NCBI GenBank assembly: GCA_022419385.1 | Contig: JAJUBI010000003.1 | Span: 1,302,001 to 1,366,000, forward strand | Origin: Paraconiothyrium sp. Pb-2020 | Taxonomy: Eukaryota; Ascomycota; Dothideomycetes; Pleosporales; Didymosphaeriaceae | Direction of reading: 5' to 3' | Length of the DNA: 64,000 bases | In this document: piece by piece, positions 1 to 11,287 of the stretch | Layout: each line of letters opens with the position of its first letter | Position numbering within the stretch: the stretch's first letter is position 1 | The notes under the pieces: generated by a model | The model's database searches: none | What the model was told of the DNA's origin: nothing | The model's input: the letters and a program-made list of their open reading frames with translations, nothing else | Translations under genes and position numbers: made by a program

Positions 1-394
1 GGGATGTTGGATGCTGGACTGGGTCGTGCGCTGCGGATGTTTGTCCGGTTGAAGTGCTAGGGATCATAGTTGGGGCTGTTAAGATCCCATATATGCAAGA
101 CAGTACGTGAATCGTATTCATGCCGTCTGTAGTCGATGGAGCTGGACATGCAAGACGTCCATGTCGTGCATGCGTATTTCAAGGGCTTGTCAAAATCAGA
201 TAGGAGCATGTGTATAGCAGCTGTAAACTTATATCATTTTTGATCGCCAAAGGGATATCTGTGCCGTAGCCAGGCGTCGTTAGGGAAAAGCTACGGAAAA
301 CTATCTACCAAGCAGCTGCCGAAACACGTCGCTAGTTTATCCCACCGTTTGCTGAAACCCAAGTCATAACTGTCGTACCTCATAGCTCATTTCT
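1..394. other. intergenic, window edge
   Basis: This stretch lies downstream of the senescence-domain gene. I see no open frame with coding character and no structured RNA; it may contain that gene's 3' UTR. Confidence 0.6.
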
Positions 395-1989
395 TCATCG
401 TTTCTCGCGGGGATAGTAGGCAGGTTGTCCATCAAGTGACTCTCCTATGCCGGTAGCAGTGTAGCCTGGCGGTGCAGCATTGCCGTATCCGACAGTAGAA
501 GCAGGGCCGGCACTGCTCTGTCCAGGTGGTATGCCAGTGTTGTCAACACCCTTTGCGAGGTCTGCCTCATTAATGACGCCACCGTCGCCGCCTCCAACAA
601 GTACCGTTTGCTCGACACCTTTCTTGTCTCGCACCTTGCCCACTACCATGCCCTTGGCTACAGACGTGATGATAGCTCTGCGCGAGACACCTGTCACATC
701 AATGTATACAAGACCCACGTTTTTGACACCGCCAGCGAGGTCTCCTGCAAGACCACCGGCCTCTGCGCCGTACTTGTGTCCGATGGCTGCACTGGCTGCG
801 GCGCCACTGTGCGTCAGGAGGGTCTTGCCGCCGTGGGCAATGCCGTCTGCAACTGTCGAAAATGCTATCATCGACTTGTTGAGCAGTCCAGGCTTGTAAT
901 CTGGGTTCGGCCTGCCATCAGGCAGTACTGCCTTAGTCGACCTCGGACCCTTACCCAGCGTGCCAGCCGTGAAGTTCTGCGCATGCTTCGCAATAGAACC
1001 GACTGTCTTCGAGGAGAGACCTGCGACGCTCGTCGTGAAGGTATTTATCTTGCGGACGCGATCGTGTGTCGCGGTGTTGAATACCATGGGTTTCTCGTTC
1101 GGTTTCGTCTTGTTCATAAAGGACTCAGCGCCCGAGATCATGGCATTGCTGATGTATGTTGAACCTGTGACGATAAGCCGAGAAGCGGCGGCCGAGTTCT
1201 GCACGAGACTGGAGTTCTTGTAGGCGGGCAGGCGGGCCATGCCGAGGTAGTCCTCCGACATAGGTTGGACTTTGATCTTCTTGCCATCAGGAGAGATGAC
1301 GATCTCCACGGGGTCTGCTAAGCGTGTCAGTAATGTGCTAACACGTTCCTAATGCAAAACTCACTCTTCGATCCTGCCTTCAACCTCGGGTCTTCGACGA
1401 TCTGGGCGCCGTCGGCCAGCTCTCCGACTACGCTACCGTTCTCTTCGTCGACGAGCACGATCTCGCCGTGTTTGCTTGACCCAACGTACCCCTCACCAGG
1501 CGCATAATCTGCCGGGTTGTATGGCTTGGCGGAGCCCTTCGAATCGCCTCGCGGGGCCTGCGCGCGCTCGAGGAAGGCAGTGCATTGTGCGAGGATGGTT
1601 TCAAATGTGTCAATGTCCTCCTGCGTAACTGTGTTGGGGCCGTTGCCTAACGGCGGAAACTCGATGCGCGTGAAGGCGCCGCTGTCAGGACCAAGATCCC
1701 AGCGCGGGATGAGGTAGCTGCGCGGCGGCTGGTGATAGATCTGTGTGGTAGCGGGAAGAGGGAGGTCGAGCTCGGGGGGCAGATTCAGGTGGAGGTAGAA
1801 GTCTTCTTCGGGCGCTTCGTTCTGACCGTGTACATTGCTGAGGTCGGCGAAAGGCGAGTTCGTGGGCACCATCAACAGTGACAGCGTCTGCGCGCCCGAA
1901 GGCGTGAGGGGCTGCTCCTCGCCCTGCTGGATGTGGTAGGCTCTAATGCCTCCAATCGAGTAGAGGAGTCGGGGGTCGCCGTGGCTCAT
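395..1989 (-). CDS. Senescence/spartin-domain protein
   Basis: Two exons, 1989-1365 and 1314-395 (an acceptor at 1318 is an equally in-phase alternative), encode about 513 residues. The intron is short, with donor GTGAGT. The N-terminal half is a globular region rich in Pro and acidic residues (the PPELDLPLP and YLIPRWDLG stretches). The C-terminal half, from about residue 230, is Ala/Gly/Ser-rich with amphipathic segments (GAAASAAIGHKYGAEAGG), which is the look of the plant senescence / spartin C-terminal domain. In animals spartin acts at lipid droplets and endosomes; fungal members are mostly uncharacterised, so a lipid-droplet or membrane role is inference. The start ATG at 1989 opens a sensible N-terminus. 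It diverges from the potassium transporter gene across about 730 bp. Confidence 0.8.
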
Positions 1990-2719
1990 TGTGAAATGCT
2001 GTAGAGATTACAGCTGGCGGGGTATCGAGATGCGGCACAGGTGCGAGCAATGAGGTGCAGAGGGAGAGAAGCGTAGTTGCGTTTGATTAAATAGCAAGTC
2101 AGGATATTTGGTAGAGAAGACGGAAGGGGGCAGTGTTGTTCTCTGGGCGCGTGTGTCGCAGAACGGGCCTTCCTCCTATGGCCTGCTGATGTCTTCAACA
2201 TGCAACTGGGAATGTTGCGCGCTTAATTCCCATACGTCAGATACGTCAGGAAAAGCGGGATGGCCAATCGGAACGCCGTTAGCGGCTTGGACCCTTTGCG
2301 CCACAGCTGTGGCTGCTGCTTCGTCCTCATTCGACGGTGTTCTGGAACGATGCACCGCCACATCTCAGTTCTGTCTCCCGGCTTTGGCTTCCGCGGGTTC
2401 AGCAGTGGGCTGTTAAACGTCATGGTTCTTTTGTTCAGACAAGCACACCATGCAAATGTTAGCCACTCCCTTATTCCATCATGTTCGTGTACTCGGTCAG
2501 TTCTCGACACGGCGCAGGGCCATGCAAAGTCATCTAAAAACCCGGCTAATCCTAGCGGTGTAGGCTCACCGTAAATTTTTCGCGTCCAGAATTGCTCCCT
2601 TCCTCATGTCTCACCTGAAAGCAAACTATTAGTGACGACGCTTGAGTGCAAATTCTAATATTCGAACAAACAGTATGGTCGCGTCGTCGCCCTGAATTTC
2701 CTCTACCTCACCTAGAAGC
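1990..2719. other. divergent intergenic / promoter region
   Basis: This 730-bp spacer lies between two divergent starts (1989 minus, 2720 plus) and must hold both promoters. Open frames here are short, overlap each other and look non-coding. I could not assign a specific regulatory site. Confidence 0.5.
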
Positions 2720-4972
2720 ATGCTGTCCTTCCCACGTGTCCCGGGCGCTGGGCCGCTTCGTCGAATCGCGCGAGTGATACATGGCTGGTTTCCGTCGCTC
2801 AATTTCATAACGCTCCACTATGTCTACTTTATTGGGACCTGCTTGGTCTCAAGCGGTATCTTCTATGCCACTTCGACCCCACCCAGGAGTGTCAGCTATA
2901 CCGATTCCCTTTTTCTAGTGACAAGCGCTATGACCGAGGCCGGGCTAAATACTGTCAACCTGTCCAGCCTGAATACATTCCAGCAGTGTATGCTGTTTCT
3001 TCTTATTATGATCGGCTCTGCTATTTTCGTCTCAGCCTTTGTGGTTCAGGTCCGGATGAGAGCGTTCCAACATCGATTCGAGTATGTAGCAGAGCAGCGT
3101 CGACAGAGAGCGGAGCGTGCCAGGCGCCGTTCAAGGGCTTTCGTACACCGCATCTCGAGGAGCATTTCCAGATCAGGTCCAAGGGATGAGCTGGAGAATG
3201 CTGGCCTTCCGAAGAGCCAGCGTCGCAAGTCTATCGTAGAGGATACAGAGGAAAGTCCCTACACGAATGATGATGTCGCCTACGACAGTACGGCCCCTAG
3301 GAAGGAGCAACATGATCTGGACAAAGGTAGCACATCCGTTTTCCCCGATAGCAACGTTGGGCCGGTGGACCCAGAGCAACCCACGTCGTCGACACCACCG
3401 CATCTCATCACATATCGTAGTGAAGCTGGTGACGAAATCCATGTGGATCCGATTCCAAGTCCCGAGAGTGGTGTCCCAACACACATCTCCTTTGGACCCA
3501 ACATATACCATCGCAAAGAATCCAGCTTGAACCCCCGGCCTCTTCAGCATCGGTTCATGGGCGTAGGTGCAGACTCGCACGCAACGATCAAGCGCCGTCC
3601 TCAAACGAGCGCGTCTGCTGCCACAGCCGACTGCCAGTCTGATGCTGCAACAGTACTCTCGACCAACCCCTTACCATTTGCTTCATCTGGCATACTGTCG
3701 CGAAATTCGCACTTCCATCATTTGACGGAAGAAGAACGGGATAAACTTGGCGGCTACGAATATCGTGCTGTGATTTTGCTTTCATGGCTTGTGCCCGCCT
3801 ATTATATTCTCTTCCAACTCTTCAGCTGTATCGGTCTGGGGGCGTACGTTGCTATGAACAAGCCTATGGTTACTCGAGCAAACGGTCTTAATCCATGGTG
3901 GGTGGGCGCCTTCAATGCAGTTTCCGCATTCAATAACTCGGGCATGTCACTACTGGATGCAAATATGGTGGCCTTTCAAAAATCAGCGTACATGCTGATC
4001 ACCATGGGGCTGCTCATTCTCGCTGGGAACACCGCGTATCCGATTTTCCTCCGCTTGATTGTCTGGACTTCATTGAAGCTAGTCCCCATCAATGAGCGTT
4101 TTGATGACTTCCGCAAAACGCTACAATTCCTCCTTGACCACCCACGGCGCTGCTACACCAATATGTTCCCCTCCCGCCACACTTGGTGGCTCCTAGCCTG
4201 CCTCGTCTGCCTCAACGGCATCGACTGGGCGGCCTTCGAAATCCTCAACATCGGCAACGCCGAGATCACCGGCGATCTCTCTACCGGCTACGAAGTTCTC
4301 GATGGGCTCTTCCAAGCCCTCGCAGTCCGCAGCGGCGGCTTCTACGTCGTCACCATCGCGCTCCTCCCCATCGCCTTACAAGTTCTGTATGTCATCATGA
4401 TGTACATCTCCGTATATCCTGTCGTCATCACAATGCGCAACAGCAACGTCTACGAGGAACGCAGTTTGGGAATCTATACTGACGACCCTGGGTACATCGC
4501 CAGCCAGGCTTCCCCCGGCGGTATCTTCGGGAAGCTCCGTAGGACAGTCACGGGCGAAGCGTCTGAACAAACCAAGAGCTATTTTGTGAGACAGCAACTC
4601 CGTGCACAACTCGCTCACGACCTGTGGTCCCTTGTTCTTGCCATCTTCGTCATTATGATCATCGAAGGATCAAATTTCAAAGCGCACCCGGCTGAATACA
4701 GCGTCTTCAACGTCGTCTTTGAAACAGTCTCGGCGTACGGGTGCGTCGGCATCTCTGTCGGCTTTCCGGGATCGGATTATAGCTTTTCGGGTAGCTTGCA
4801 CGTGCTCAGCAAGCTTGTGCTTTGTGCGGTTATGATTAGAGGACGGCATCGCGGGCTGCCTGTTGCGATTGATAAAGCGGTGTTGTTGCCTGGAGAGGGG
4901 GTAGATGAGGCGGAAGAGGAAGATGGAGAAATCAGGATGGAGAGAACGATGAGTAGGGGGAGGATTGTTTGA
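2720..4972 (+). CDS. trk1: Trk-family potassium transporter
   Basis: A single exon encodes 750 residues of a plasma-membrane K+ uptake protein of the fungal Trk (TrkH/HKT) family. All four membrane-pore-membrane units can be seen. The pore loops read SAMTEAGLNTVNLSSL (about residue 70), SAFNNSGMSLL (about 405), ALAVRSGGFYVV (about 535) and SAYGCVGISVG (about 675); each has the selectivity-filter glycine. Between units 1 and 2 is a long hydrophilic loop (about residues 115-330) rich in Arg, Ser and Pro, typical of fungal Trk1 and presumably cytoplasmic. The C-terminus has the usual MIRGRHRGLPVAIDKAVLLP motif. The length is slightly shorter than many Trk1 proteins, with the difference in the loop. 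No intron is needed. Family assignment is secure; whether it corresponds to Trk1 or Trk2 is not settled. Confidence 0.93.
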   Translation: MLSFPRVPGAGPLRRIARVIHGWFPSLNFITLHYVYFIGTCLVSSGIFYATSTPPRSVSYTDSLFLVTSAMTEAGLNTVNLSSLNTFQQCMLFLLIMIGSAIFVSAFVVQVRMRAFQHRFEYVAEQRRQRAERARRRSRAFVHRISRSISRSGPRDELENAGLPKSQRRKSIVEDTEESPYTNDDVAYDSTAPRKEQHDLDKGSTSVFPDSNVGPVDPEQPTSSTPPHLITYRSEAGDEIHVDPIPSPESGVPTHISFGPNIYHRKESSLNPRPLQHRFMGVGADSHATIKRRPQTSASAATADCQSDAATVLSTNPLPFASSGILSRNSHFHHLTEEERDKLGGYEYRAVILLSWLVPAYYILFQLFSCIGLGAYVAMNKPMVTRANGLNPWWVGAFNAVSAFNNSGMSLLDANMVAFQKSAYMLITMGLLILAGNTAYPIFLRLIVWTSLKLVPINERFDDFRKTLQFLLDHPRRCYTNMFPSRHTWWLLACLVCLNGIDWAAFEILNIGNAEITGDLSTGYEVLDGLFQALAVRSGGFYVVTIALLPIALQVLYVIMMYISVYPVVITMRNSNVYEERSLGIYTDDPGYIASQASPGGIFGKLRRTVTGEASEQTKSYFVRQQLRAQLAHDLWSLVLAIFVIMIIEGSNFKAHPAEYSVFNVVFETVSAYGCVGISVGFPGSDYSFSGSLHVLSKLVLCAVMIRGRHRGLPVAIDKAVLLPGEGVDEAEEEDGEIRMERTMSRGRIV

Positions 4973-5394
4973 GCATTGAGTCGTTATAGGCTTGTTTTAT
5001 ACCCATGGGCGTTGCGAGCAGTAATTTTGATTCTGAGGCATTTTGGTCCTTTATACTTTTGAGGATGGACTCTCATTACAGCGTTAGATACTATAATCTC
5101 GAGCCAAGGTTACAATCGTCTGAATCTACGAATCATTATTCGACCGCCATGTTAATGTTTGCTAAAGTACTACCTGAAACGGATTCCAGGAAACCTCTAA
5201 CCAAATCGGCCGCACGAAGGTCAGCTGACGTGAGATAACAACAAGCCTCTGCCTTCTTAGGGTTACCCCCCATTCAAGCATGTGCACTTCTATTATAAAT
5301 GTGCACCATCACAAGCCACCTTCTGCGACCTCGAAGACTATCAGTAACCACCCGTTTTGCGTTGTCGGAACTGACACGCGTATACATCAACACA
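4973..5394. other. intergenic
   Basis: This is the 422-bp spacer between the potassium transporter stop and the Erg28-like start, both on the plus strand. It is AT-richer than the flanking genes; I see no supported gene. Confidence 0.5.
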
Positions 5395-5855
5395 ATGGCT
5401 GAGATTACGGATCACGAACACATATACCTCCAGTACTATATTCTCATCGTAAGCTCTCTCCAAATTCGTCACTCCTGCTCCGATCAACTCATAGATTTCA
5501 ACAGACAGCACTCATCGGACTCTTCGGCTACCTCTCGCTCAACTTCTCCCCCGCCAACATCCGCGCCAACTACACCACTTCTCACCACCCACAATTCACT
5601 CCCCTCGCCGCACGCTCCCTCGGGGCATGGTTCTTCTTATGCATGATACTGCGCTTCGGAGCGTGGCATTCTTGGGGCGAGAAGGGCTGGTATGATGCGT
5701 GTATGGTGAGCTTGGCGGTCCCATTGTGGCATTATGCATTGGAAAAGGCGATATTCGGAAGTGTAACGTGGGTGCAGATATTCATGGCATATGGAATCGA
5801 TGGGGCAGGGTTGGTGTGGATGTGTGTGAAGAGGGGAGAAGTGCTTGGGCTCTGA
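5395..5855 (+). CDS. Erg28-like small membrane protein
   Basis: Two exons, 5395-5448 and 5505-5855, encode 134 residues; the 56-nt intron begins GTAAGC and ends ACAG. The protein has about four hydrophobic segments. Its pattern follows the Erg28 family: an early membrane helix (YILITALIGLFGYLSL), then ARSLGAWFFLCMILRFGAW, a YDACMVSLAVPLWHYALEKAIFG segment with the conserved Tyr-Asp, His, Glu and Phe-Gly, and a final helix ending LVWM. Erg28 is an ER scaffold that tethers the C-4 demethylation enzymes of ergosterol synthesis. This protein could be the true Erg28 or a diverged paralogue. It converges on the sulfatase gene with only 121 bp between the stop codons. Confidence 0.62.
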
Positions 5856-5976
5856 TGTGGATGCTGAAGGAGCGACGAGCGTTGCTTGCGTTGTGGAACG
5901 GCATGAAGAGGTAGACACGTTGATTGAGTAGGATTGTTCTTCATTGAGATCCTATCGGATACATACCTTCTCGACA

Positions 5977-7838
5977 CTAAACCCAGTGCGGCCAAAGCTC
6001 GCCTCCATGATACGAGTTCCCCTTCTGTGGTCCCTCCGAGCTCAGAATCTGTCCCAATTCACACTTCAAGAAAGACACTTTCGGCTGCTTGGCGTAGAAC
6101 TTGTCGTACTTGGACGCCAGCGCGTCTTCCAGGTTCACAACGTCGCCCTTGGGATGGATGACAGACCATGGGTCGGTACAGGAAGAGGCTTTGCAGGTCT
6201 TGAGCACGAGCAGAAGGGCGTCGAGCCGGGCTTGGAGTTTTGAAATGGGCTGGTTGAGGACGAGGCTACGCCATTTGGAGGGAGCGGCCAGGTTGTTGAG
6301 TTGCCCAGGGTCCTTGGTCATGTCGTACAGCTCATGCTCATTTGTGCACCAAACCGTGTACAAGAGGTTGTAGCGTTCACCGATGATACGCACTGCCTTA
6401 TATGTGTTGTTGGGTGCATCGAGCCCATATTTCCCCTCGTCGATACCTTCACCCCAAAACTCAACATTGACGTGATCGCGCTTCTTGTTCTTTGCTTGCT
6501 GGGCAATCGTCTTGCTCGTTACCGGAATCGGCTGACCATCAAAATCGCTGCGCTGGTCGATGCCAGCAAGCTGGAAGAGCGTGGGCACAATATCCGTGTG
6601 CGTAGTGACTACATCGACTGTCTTGCCCTTAGGGACATTGGGGCCGCGCAAGTAAAACGGAACATTGATGTCTTCTTCGAAAGCGCAGGTCTTTCCGGGC
6701 TGGAGCCTGTGCTGGCCGATATGATAGCCGTTATCGGACGTGAAAATGACGTAAGTGTTATCCAGAAGATTATAGTGCTCTAGACGTTGAAAAACTTCGT
6801 CAACGAGTTCATCGACAGATTGCAATGATTGCAGACGGCCGACGTGCCACTCATCGTGAAAGTCGATGACTGTATCGTTCAATTTCTCTAGTTTGGAAAT
6901 CCAGCTGGCTCCACTTGGCTGGATAGATCGTTAGCAAAAGTCCTCGAATCTATGCAGAGAATAACATTTCATACTTCGTCAGGATTCCAGTTGCTAGTTC
7001 TGGGCGCTTTAGCATCCAAGAATAGCTTCTGGTGTCTTGTTGCGCCGACCGGCTTCGTAAATGGCCCGGAGCCGGTAAATTCAGCGTGGGGCCCGATTGG
7101 TGCAATGCCAACGAAGAAAGGCCTATCGCCTTTGGCAACGGTGTCAATAAAAGCCAAGCCTTTTTCTTTCACAAGGTCAGTGTTGTATTGACCTGGAGCC
7201 GGTGCCGGGGGTGATTGGTTCTCTTGAAATGTCGCGTTCCAGTAGATATAGGTACCGGGGTCGACCAGGACTGGAGGTGGTCAGAAAACAGCGAAGAGCA
7301 TAAAAAGTAGAGAAGAACACACATTTGGTACTGTTCCAGCCGGCAGGCAACGGCTTGTTCCAAGTAGAAGTCGAGTGGCCATTCATAAGTTTTCCAGTGT
7401 AGTGGGTATCATATCCGGCCTCTTGCAGCCATACTGGAAGATACTTGTCGTTCAATCCTTGCGAGATAAACTTCGTGTAACCGCCTAATAGGGTTAGTAA
7501 GTGAACCCTAAGCCAACGTACAAGAAGCGCTTACCATACGGTGGGCTCACATCAGTCACGTTGGTATTGTGGGCAGCCTTGCCCGTAAGAAGGCTAACCC
7601 GCGAAGGACAACAAATGGAGATGGTGCAATAGTGCTGCTTGTAGAAAGTACCTTGCTTTCCAAGATGCTTCTTGACCAAAGGCATGTAATCAAGCGAACC
7701 AAGGTGCAGGTCCTGATCATCTGTGATGATGAAGACGAAGTTTGGCTTGCCATTCCTGTAGCTAGAGCCACAGCTTACAACGCCAGCGAAAGCCAGCGAA
7801 AGCAAGGAGAGACGGGACAGGAGAAGGGATACAAACAT
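5977..7838 (-). CDS. Secreted sulfatase (arylsulfatase / GlcNAc-6-sulfatase type)
   Basis: Four exons (7838-7535, 7484-7323, 7270-6975, 6918-5977) encode 567 residues; all junctions are GT-AG and in phase. The start at 7838 is chosen because it opens a clean signal peptide (MFVSLLLSRLSLLSLAFAGVVS); an upstream in-frame ATG at 7910 would bury it. Sulfatase hallmarks are the metal-binding ITDDQD near residue 38, the CCPSR formylglycine motif near residue 78 (first Cys of C-x-P-S-R becomes formylglycine), AAHNTNVTD, the GKLMNG lysine region, and SDNGYHIGQHRL with metal-binding Asp and Asn. The arrangement matches fungal arylsulfatases and lysosomal N-acetylglucosamine-6-sulfatase. The likely role is release of sulfate from extracellular esters; the substrate cannot be read from sequence. 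Confidence 0.9.
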
Positions 7839-9546
7839 CGTGCGAATCGCCCAATTCCAGGAGGCTGAGACACTGTTGTCGAACGATCTCTTTTCTCTTA
7901 CCCTTGGCAAAGCTTTATGTTTTCAAGTGCATCCACCATCGTCATGTCGCCTACTCGTAAACCCCACAACATGCAAAGCGTGCTCGCAGGTTTAGATTGC
8001 GACATCTTGATCAGACCAAATGTGGTTTAGCGCTAATGTTAAGCGTCAAATGGGCCGAATCGTGAACACAATTGTCCGTCCGATTCGGCGCCAATTGCGT
8101 TCCTGCATAAGCTAGCATGTACCGAGATGATACCGTTCGGACGGTTCCGTTCAAGAATTAGTCGGTAAAAAATACGTAGAGGTTGCCGTTGTAGTCGCAA
8201 TCGTCGGCATGTTGATCTTGGTGAGAACTTTCACTCAAATGAACTCATCAAATTTTATTCATGAACCTTGGCTAAGTATGTGCGACCGCCATTACACTGG
8301 AAGGGGAGCACAGTTTCTTGTCGTGATGATAGTTTCGCGAACAGTACATTGAGGAATCAGCAAAGTACCCAATTGTTTGCTTGATATCATGCCGAGCTGA
8401 GACTTTCATCAGATGATCTTAGACCACAACATAAAGAAATTGATGTCAGGTCTTGTCCTTTCTCGTTGTGAACTCTGTCGTACAGGTGCAATGCTTCCTC
8501 ACTTGATATGGCTTCGGACATGCGATTTGTCGGCGACAGTGCAGCTTGTAGTGGGACTATCACTGCAGTGGCCAGACTGGACGCTCCATAGCATGAACTA
8601 CTCGTGAATTGGGATCGAGCGTTCGTAAGAAGTGCGACTCAAGTCTGGCGGCGTCCTCATATGGCGGGTGACAGGTGTATTCGACGCGAGATCATTCGGT
8701 GCCTGCTGGTCATGCGTTGAGCTGCAACACAGCTCTCAGGCGCGAGCAGAGAGTAAAACAACGGCGCTATCATAAGCAGATTAGGCCCCTTGTTCACATT
8801 GTTAGTGCTGTTCCTGAGATTACGATTTGGGTCTGTACTTCGGATGCATGCGTTCAAACTCCTCGAGCTGCTGCTCATACGAGCGTGTAATACCATAGCA
8901 ACTAAAAGGCACTGTGTCGCGTCGTGGCCGTTCTCTTATCAATATCGCTGGTTTGCACGCATTGCAGTCACACATTTAGAGCGAACGTTGACGATGACGT
9001 CATTATTCTTGGGACCCAACCCAGCTTTCGCAAAGCCATGCTTGGTTTCTGAACACTTGAGCGAATCCAACATGCACGCCGAGCATGCCATAGGTAACTC
9101 TTGGGGCTTTGATACGTCCATGACTCAGCGCAACTTATACTTGCGCTAGTTCAAACTTCAGTACACTGCAGACTACTTCCAAGCCATGGCGCTCGCTTCT
9201 CATACCTTCGTATGGTCGGATCAATCCCACTTACACCCACTAAGAGAGCGTGTTTTTCGCGCGAGATGGCCACTATTGATGACCCCGACCTGCGTCGAGT
9301 TGCTCCGCCACATCATATATCTTGCATGCTCAGCCCCTCTGATTTCCGACTGTGGCATGTGCCAAGATCCATCACGAAGAAAACCACAGCACAAGCAAGT
9401 CTGAGCCTCCGAAAGGTAAACGGTATTCCGCCTTGCAAGGGCGCCTGATTTTCACAGGCTCGGCTATCTACTTAAGAGACAAGTCATGTCCACGTTCTTA
9501 GTTCATCTTTAGAGCTGCATATTGAATACTGAAATGGTCACAAAAT
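7839..9546. other. intergenic, no gene seen
   Basis: About 1.7 kb between the sulfatase start and the next plus-strand gene. Several frames of 60-120 codons occur on both strands, but none shows domain features, signal peptide or credible splice structure. A 60-codon minus frame at 8939-9121 with four Cys was considered and left out. Confidence 0.5.
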
Positions 9547-10278
9547 ATGTCCACAACATCGTCCATCAACTTGACCGCAGCGCATGGCCGGCATACAGCC
9601 AGGAACCCTCTCATAAAGGGATACATATCGGTAGACCCACTCTCCACCACCGTTCTCTCGATCCCTAGTGCCACAGCTTTAAGGCATCTCTTCCTCGTCG
9701 ATCGCGAGGAAGCGGCCTACATATATCTTTTGGATTCGATCACTCCGCCCCATGAGCCCGTCTATGTAATCCCCAATGGCTTCTTAAAGCGTGGTGCTGC
9801 AAGAACACTTGCGGTTGGCAAGGTCACGAGCGATCGCAAAGGCGCGAAATGCATCTACACGGTTACGAAAACACCGCCGGTCATAACACCGCAGAACATC
9901 ACCATCGAGCACCGCGATATAGACGCGAAGCCTTATGCGAAAGAGTCGTTGTTGACGAAACGGGCACTGCACAAGGGGCTGAACATGTCCTTCGCAACAT
10001 CAACATCGAGCCATAAGTGGAAGGTCGATGAAAGGGGCATACGCGATGACGTTGGGAAGTTCATAGGAAAAGAGGTTCACTCCAGCAGACACCCCGGGTT
10101 TGAAGGCGCATGCGAGTTGCAGTTGGTGAGGACAATTGATGACGATGAAATGGACTTTTTGGTTGCGGTATGGGTTGCTAGGATTGGAAATGCGATGGGC
10201 GCCCTTGACGGAAAAGTGGATGATATCAGTGGGAATATGTTCGTACAGGGACAGATGATGTTGTTCAACTATAAGTAG
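9547..10278 (+). CDS. Hypothetical protein, possible tubby/LURP-like fold
   Basis: A single exon encodes 243 residues from an ATG just downstream of an A-rich leader. There is no signal peptide or membrane segment. The sequence alternates short beta-like segments (RHLFLVDREEAAYIYLLD, CIYTVTK, ITIEHRD) and ends with an acidic patch followed by a hydrophobic stretch (DDDEMDFLVAVWVARIG). That ending, and a central SSHKWKVDERG, loosely recall fungal tubby-C/LOR-like proteins. This is a guess from pattern, not a recognised motif. Its stop is only 81 bp from the end of the convergent ABM-domain gene. Confidence 0.7.
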   Translation: MSTTSSINLTAAHGRHTARNPLIKGYISVDPLSTTVLSIPSATALRHLFLVDREEAAYIYLLDSITPPHEPVYVIPNGFLKRGAARTLAVGKVTSDRKGAKCIYTVTKTPPVITPQNITIEHRDIDAKPYAKESLLTKRALHKGLNMSFATSTSSHKWKVDERGIRDDVGKFIGKEVHSSRHPGFEGACELQLVRTIDDDEMDFLVAVWVARIGNAMGALDGKVDDISGNMFVQGQMMLFNYK

Positions 10279-10359
10279 TTGAATCTGAGAATTCGCTGGA
10301 AAGCAGGTAAAGACGTCTAATGTAGCCCACCTATGCTGTGTAGCCGTGTAGCCCCAGGA

Positions 10360-10704
10360 TCATCCATCCAGAAACTTTTCCTTGTAGCTCATGCCCTCTC
10401 GAAGTCGCTCCATGTATTCAATTTCGAGTTCTTGAGTCCAGGTTGGCCGCGATTTCTTCCACAACGTAGCGTAGTATGGCTTGGTGAGTTGATGCTTTTC
10501 GAACCACTCTCGATCAGCATCCCAGACCTCCACCAATCGGAATCGGCCCGGGGTTTCCGGATCGTGGAAAACGTCAAAGTAGAGGCACTCAGGCTCCGTA
10601 GCACAAGCGGCCCAGACAGGTCGGTGCGCAGTCTTCCATTCTTCTATTCGATCTGGATGGATGTGGAAAGTCACAAAGAGCGTCAATTGGACTGAATTGC
10701 TCAT
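10360..10704 (-). CDS. ABM-domain (antibiotic biosynthesis monooxygenase-like) protein
   Basis: A single exon encodes 114 residues, the usual size of one stand-alone ABM domain. The pattern is a first beta strand (QLTLFVTFHIHPDRIEEWK), an alpha segment, CLYFDVFHDPETPGRFRLVEVW, then a WFEKHQLTKPYY helix with the family's conserved His. ABM proteins form small dimeric ferredoxin-like barrels; some oxidise quinones or degrade haem, many have no known substrate. No biosynthetic cluster surrounds it, so the role stays open. It converges with the hypothetical gene at 9547. Confidence 0.85.
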   Translation of the reverse strand: MSNSVQLTLFVTFHIHPDRIEEWKTAHRPVWAACATEPECLYFDVFHDPETPGRFRLVEVWDADREWFEKHQLTKPYYATLWKKSRPTWTQELEIEYMERLREGMSYKEKFLDG

Positions 10705-11287
10705 GACGAAGCTTTGTCAAAGTCAGTTGGTTTCCGCGATGCGACAAGGTGCAGGATAGATTGGTCAGCTAAACACCGCCCTTACCGAGTCTAAGCTGCA
10801 CGTGATTTTTGACGTTTCTCCATATTCGCTTGTGTTAAATAGCGGCAGGGATGTGGATTATCGCTGGAGAATGAAGTTTGACAGATATGTACGGATGTAC
10901 CCACCTAAGAATGCGATGAAGCCAGGAATTTGGATAGAAAAACTAAAAGCACTAATGCGATGTCTGTATGTCTCTTAAACAAACTATTCCCAAGCACGTA
11001 TTGTCTAGGTGTCAGCTGCGCTTGGGTTAGATGTTGAGTACATCAAAGCCCAGCGGTGTGATCACATTACCATATTCGTCCGTTTAAACAGTATGAGTGA
11101 TGCGGCGCTCAAGCTTTTCGTCAAAGTAAAACTTGGGGGGCGAACGCGGTCTAGGGAGGTGCTCATCCGGTAGGGAGAGGAGACCTCCATGGCCCATTTT
11201 GATCATGTTGCTCTCGATGAGGCGTTGGAAGAGGGTTTCGATCATCTTTGGAGGGATATCGAAAGTTTTTATACGTTTCGAGGTCAC
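10705..11287. other. intergenic
   Basis: 583 bp upstream of the ABM gene and downstream of the APH-kinase gene. A 67-codon minus-strand frame directly after the APH stop (11084-11287) begins with GTG and has no splice route onto the kinase that I trust. Confidence 0.45.

Noticed and set aside
480..1223. Plus-strand frames of 87-184 codons
   Set aside because: They are antisense shadows of the senescence-domain gene and lack protein features.
8939..9121. 60-codon minus frame with four Cys
   Set aside because: No signal peptide, no family pattern and no promoter context; likely chance.
11084..11287. 67-codon frame directly after the APH-kinase stop
   Set aside because: It starts with GTG and the kinase already ends naturally; the GTGACC after the stop is a poor splice donor.
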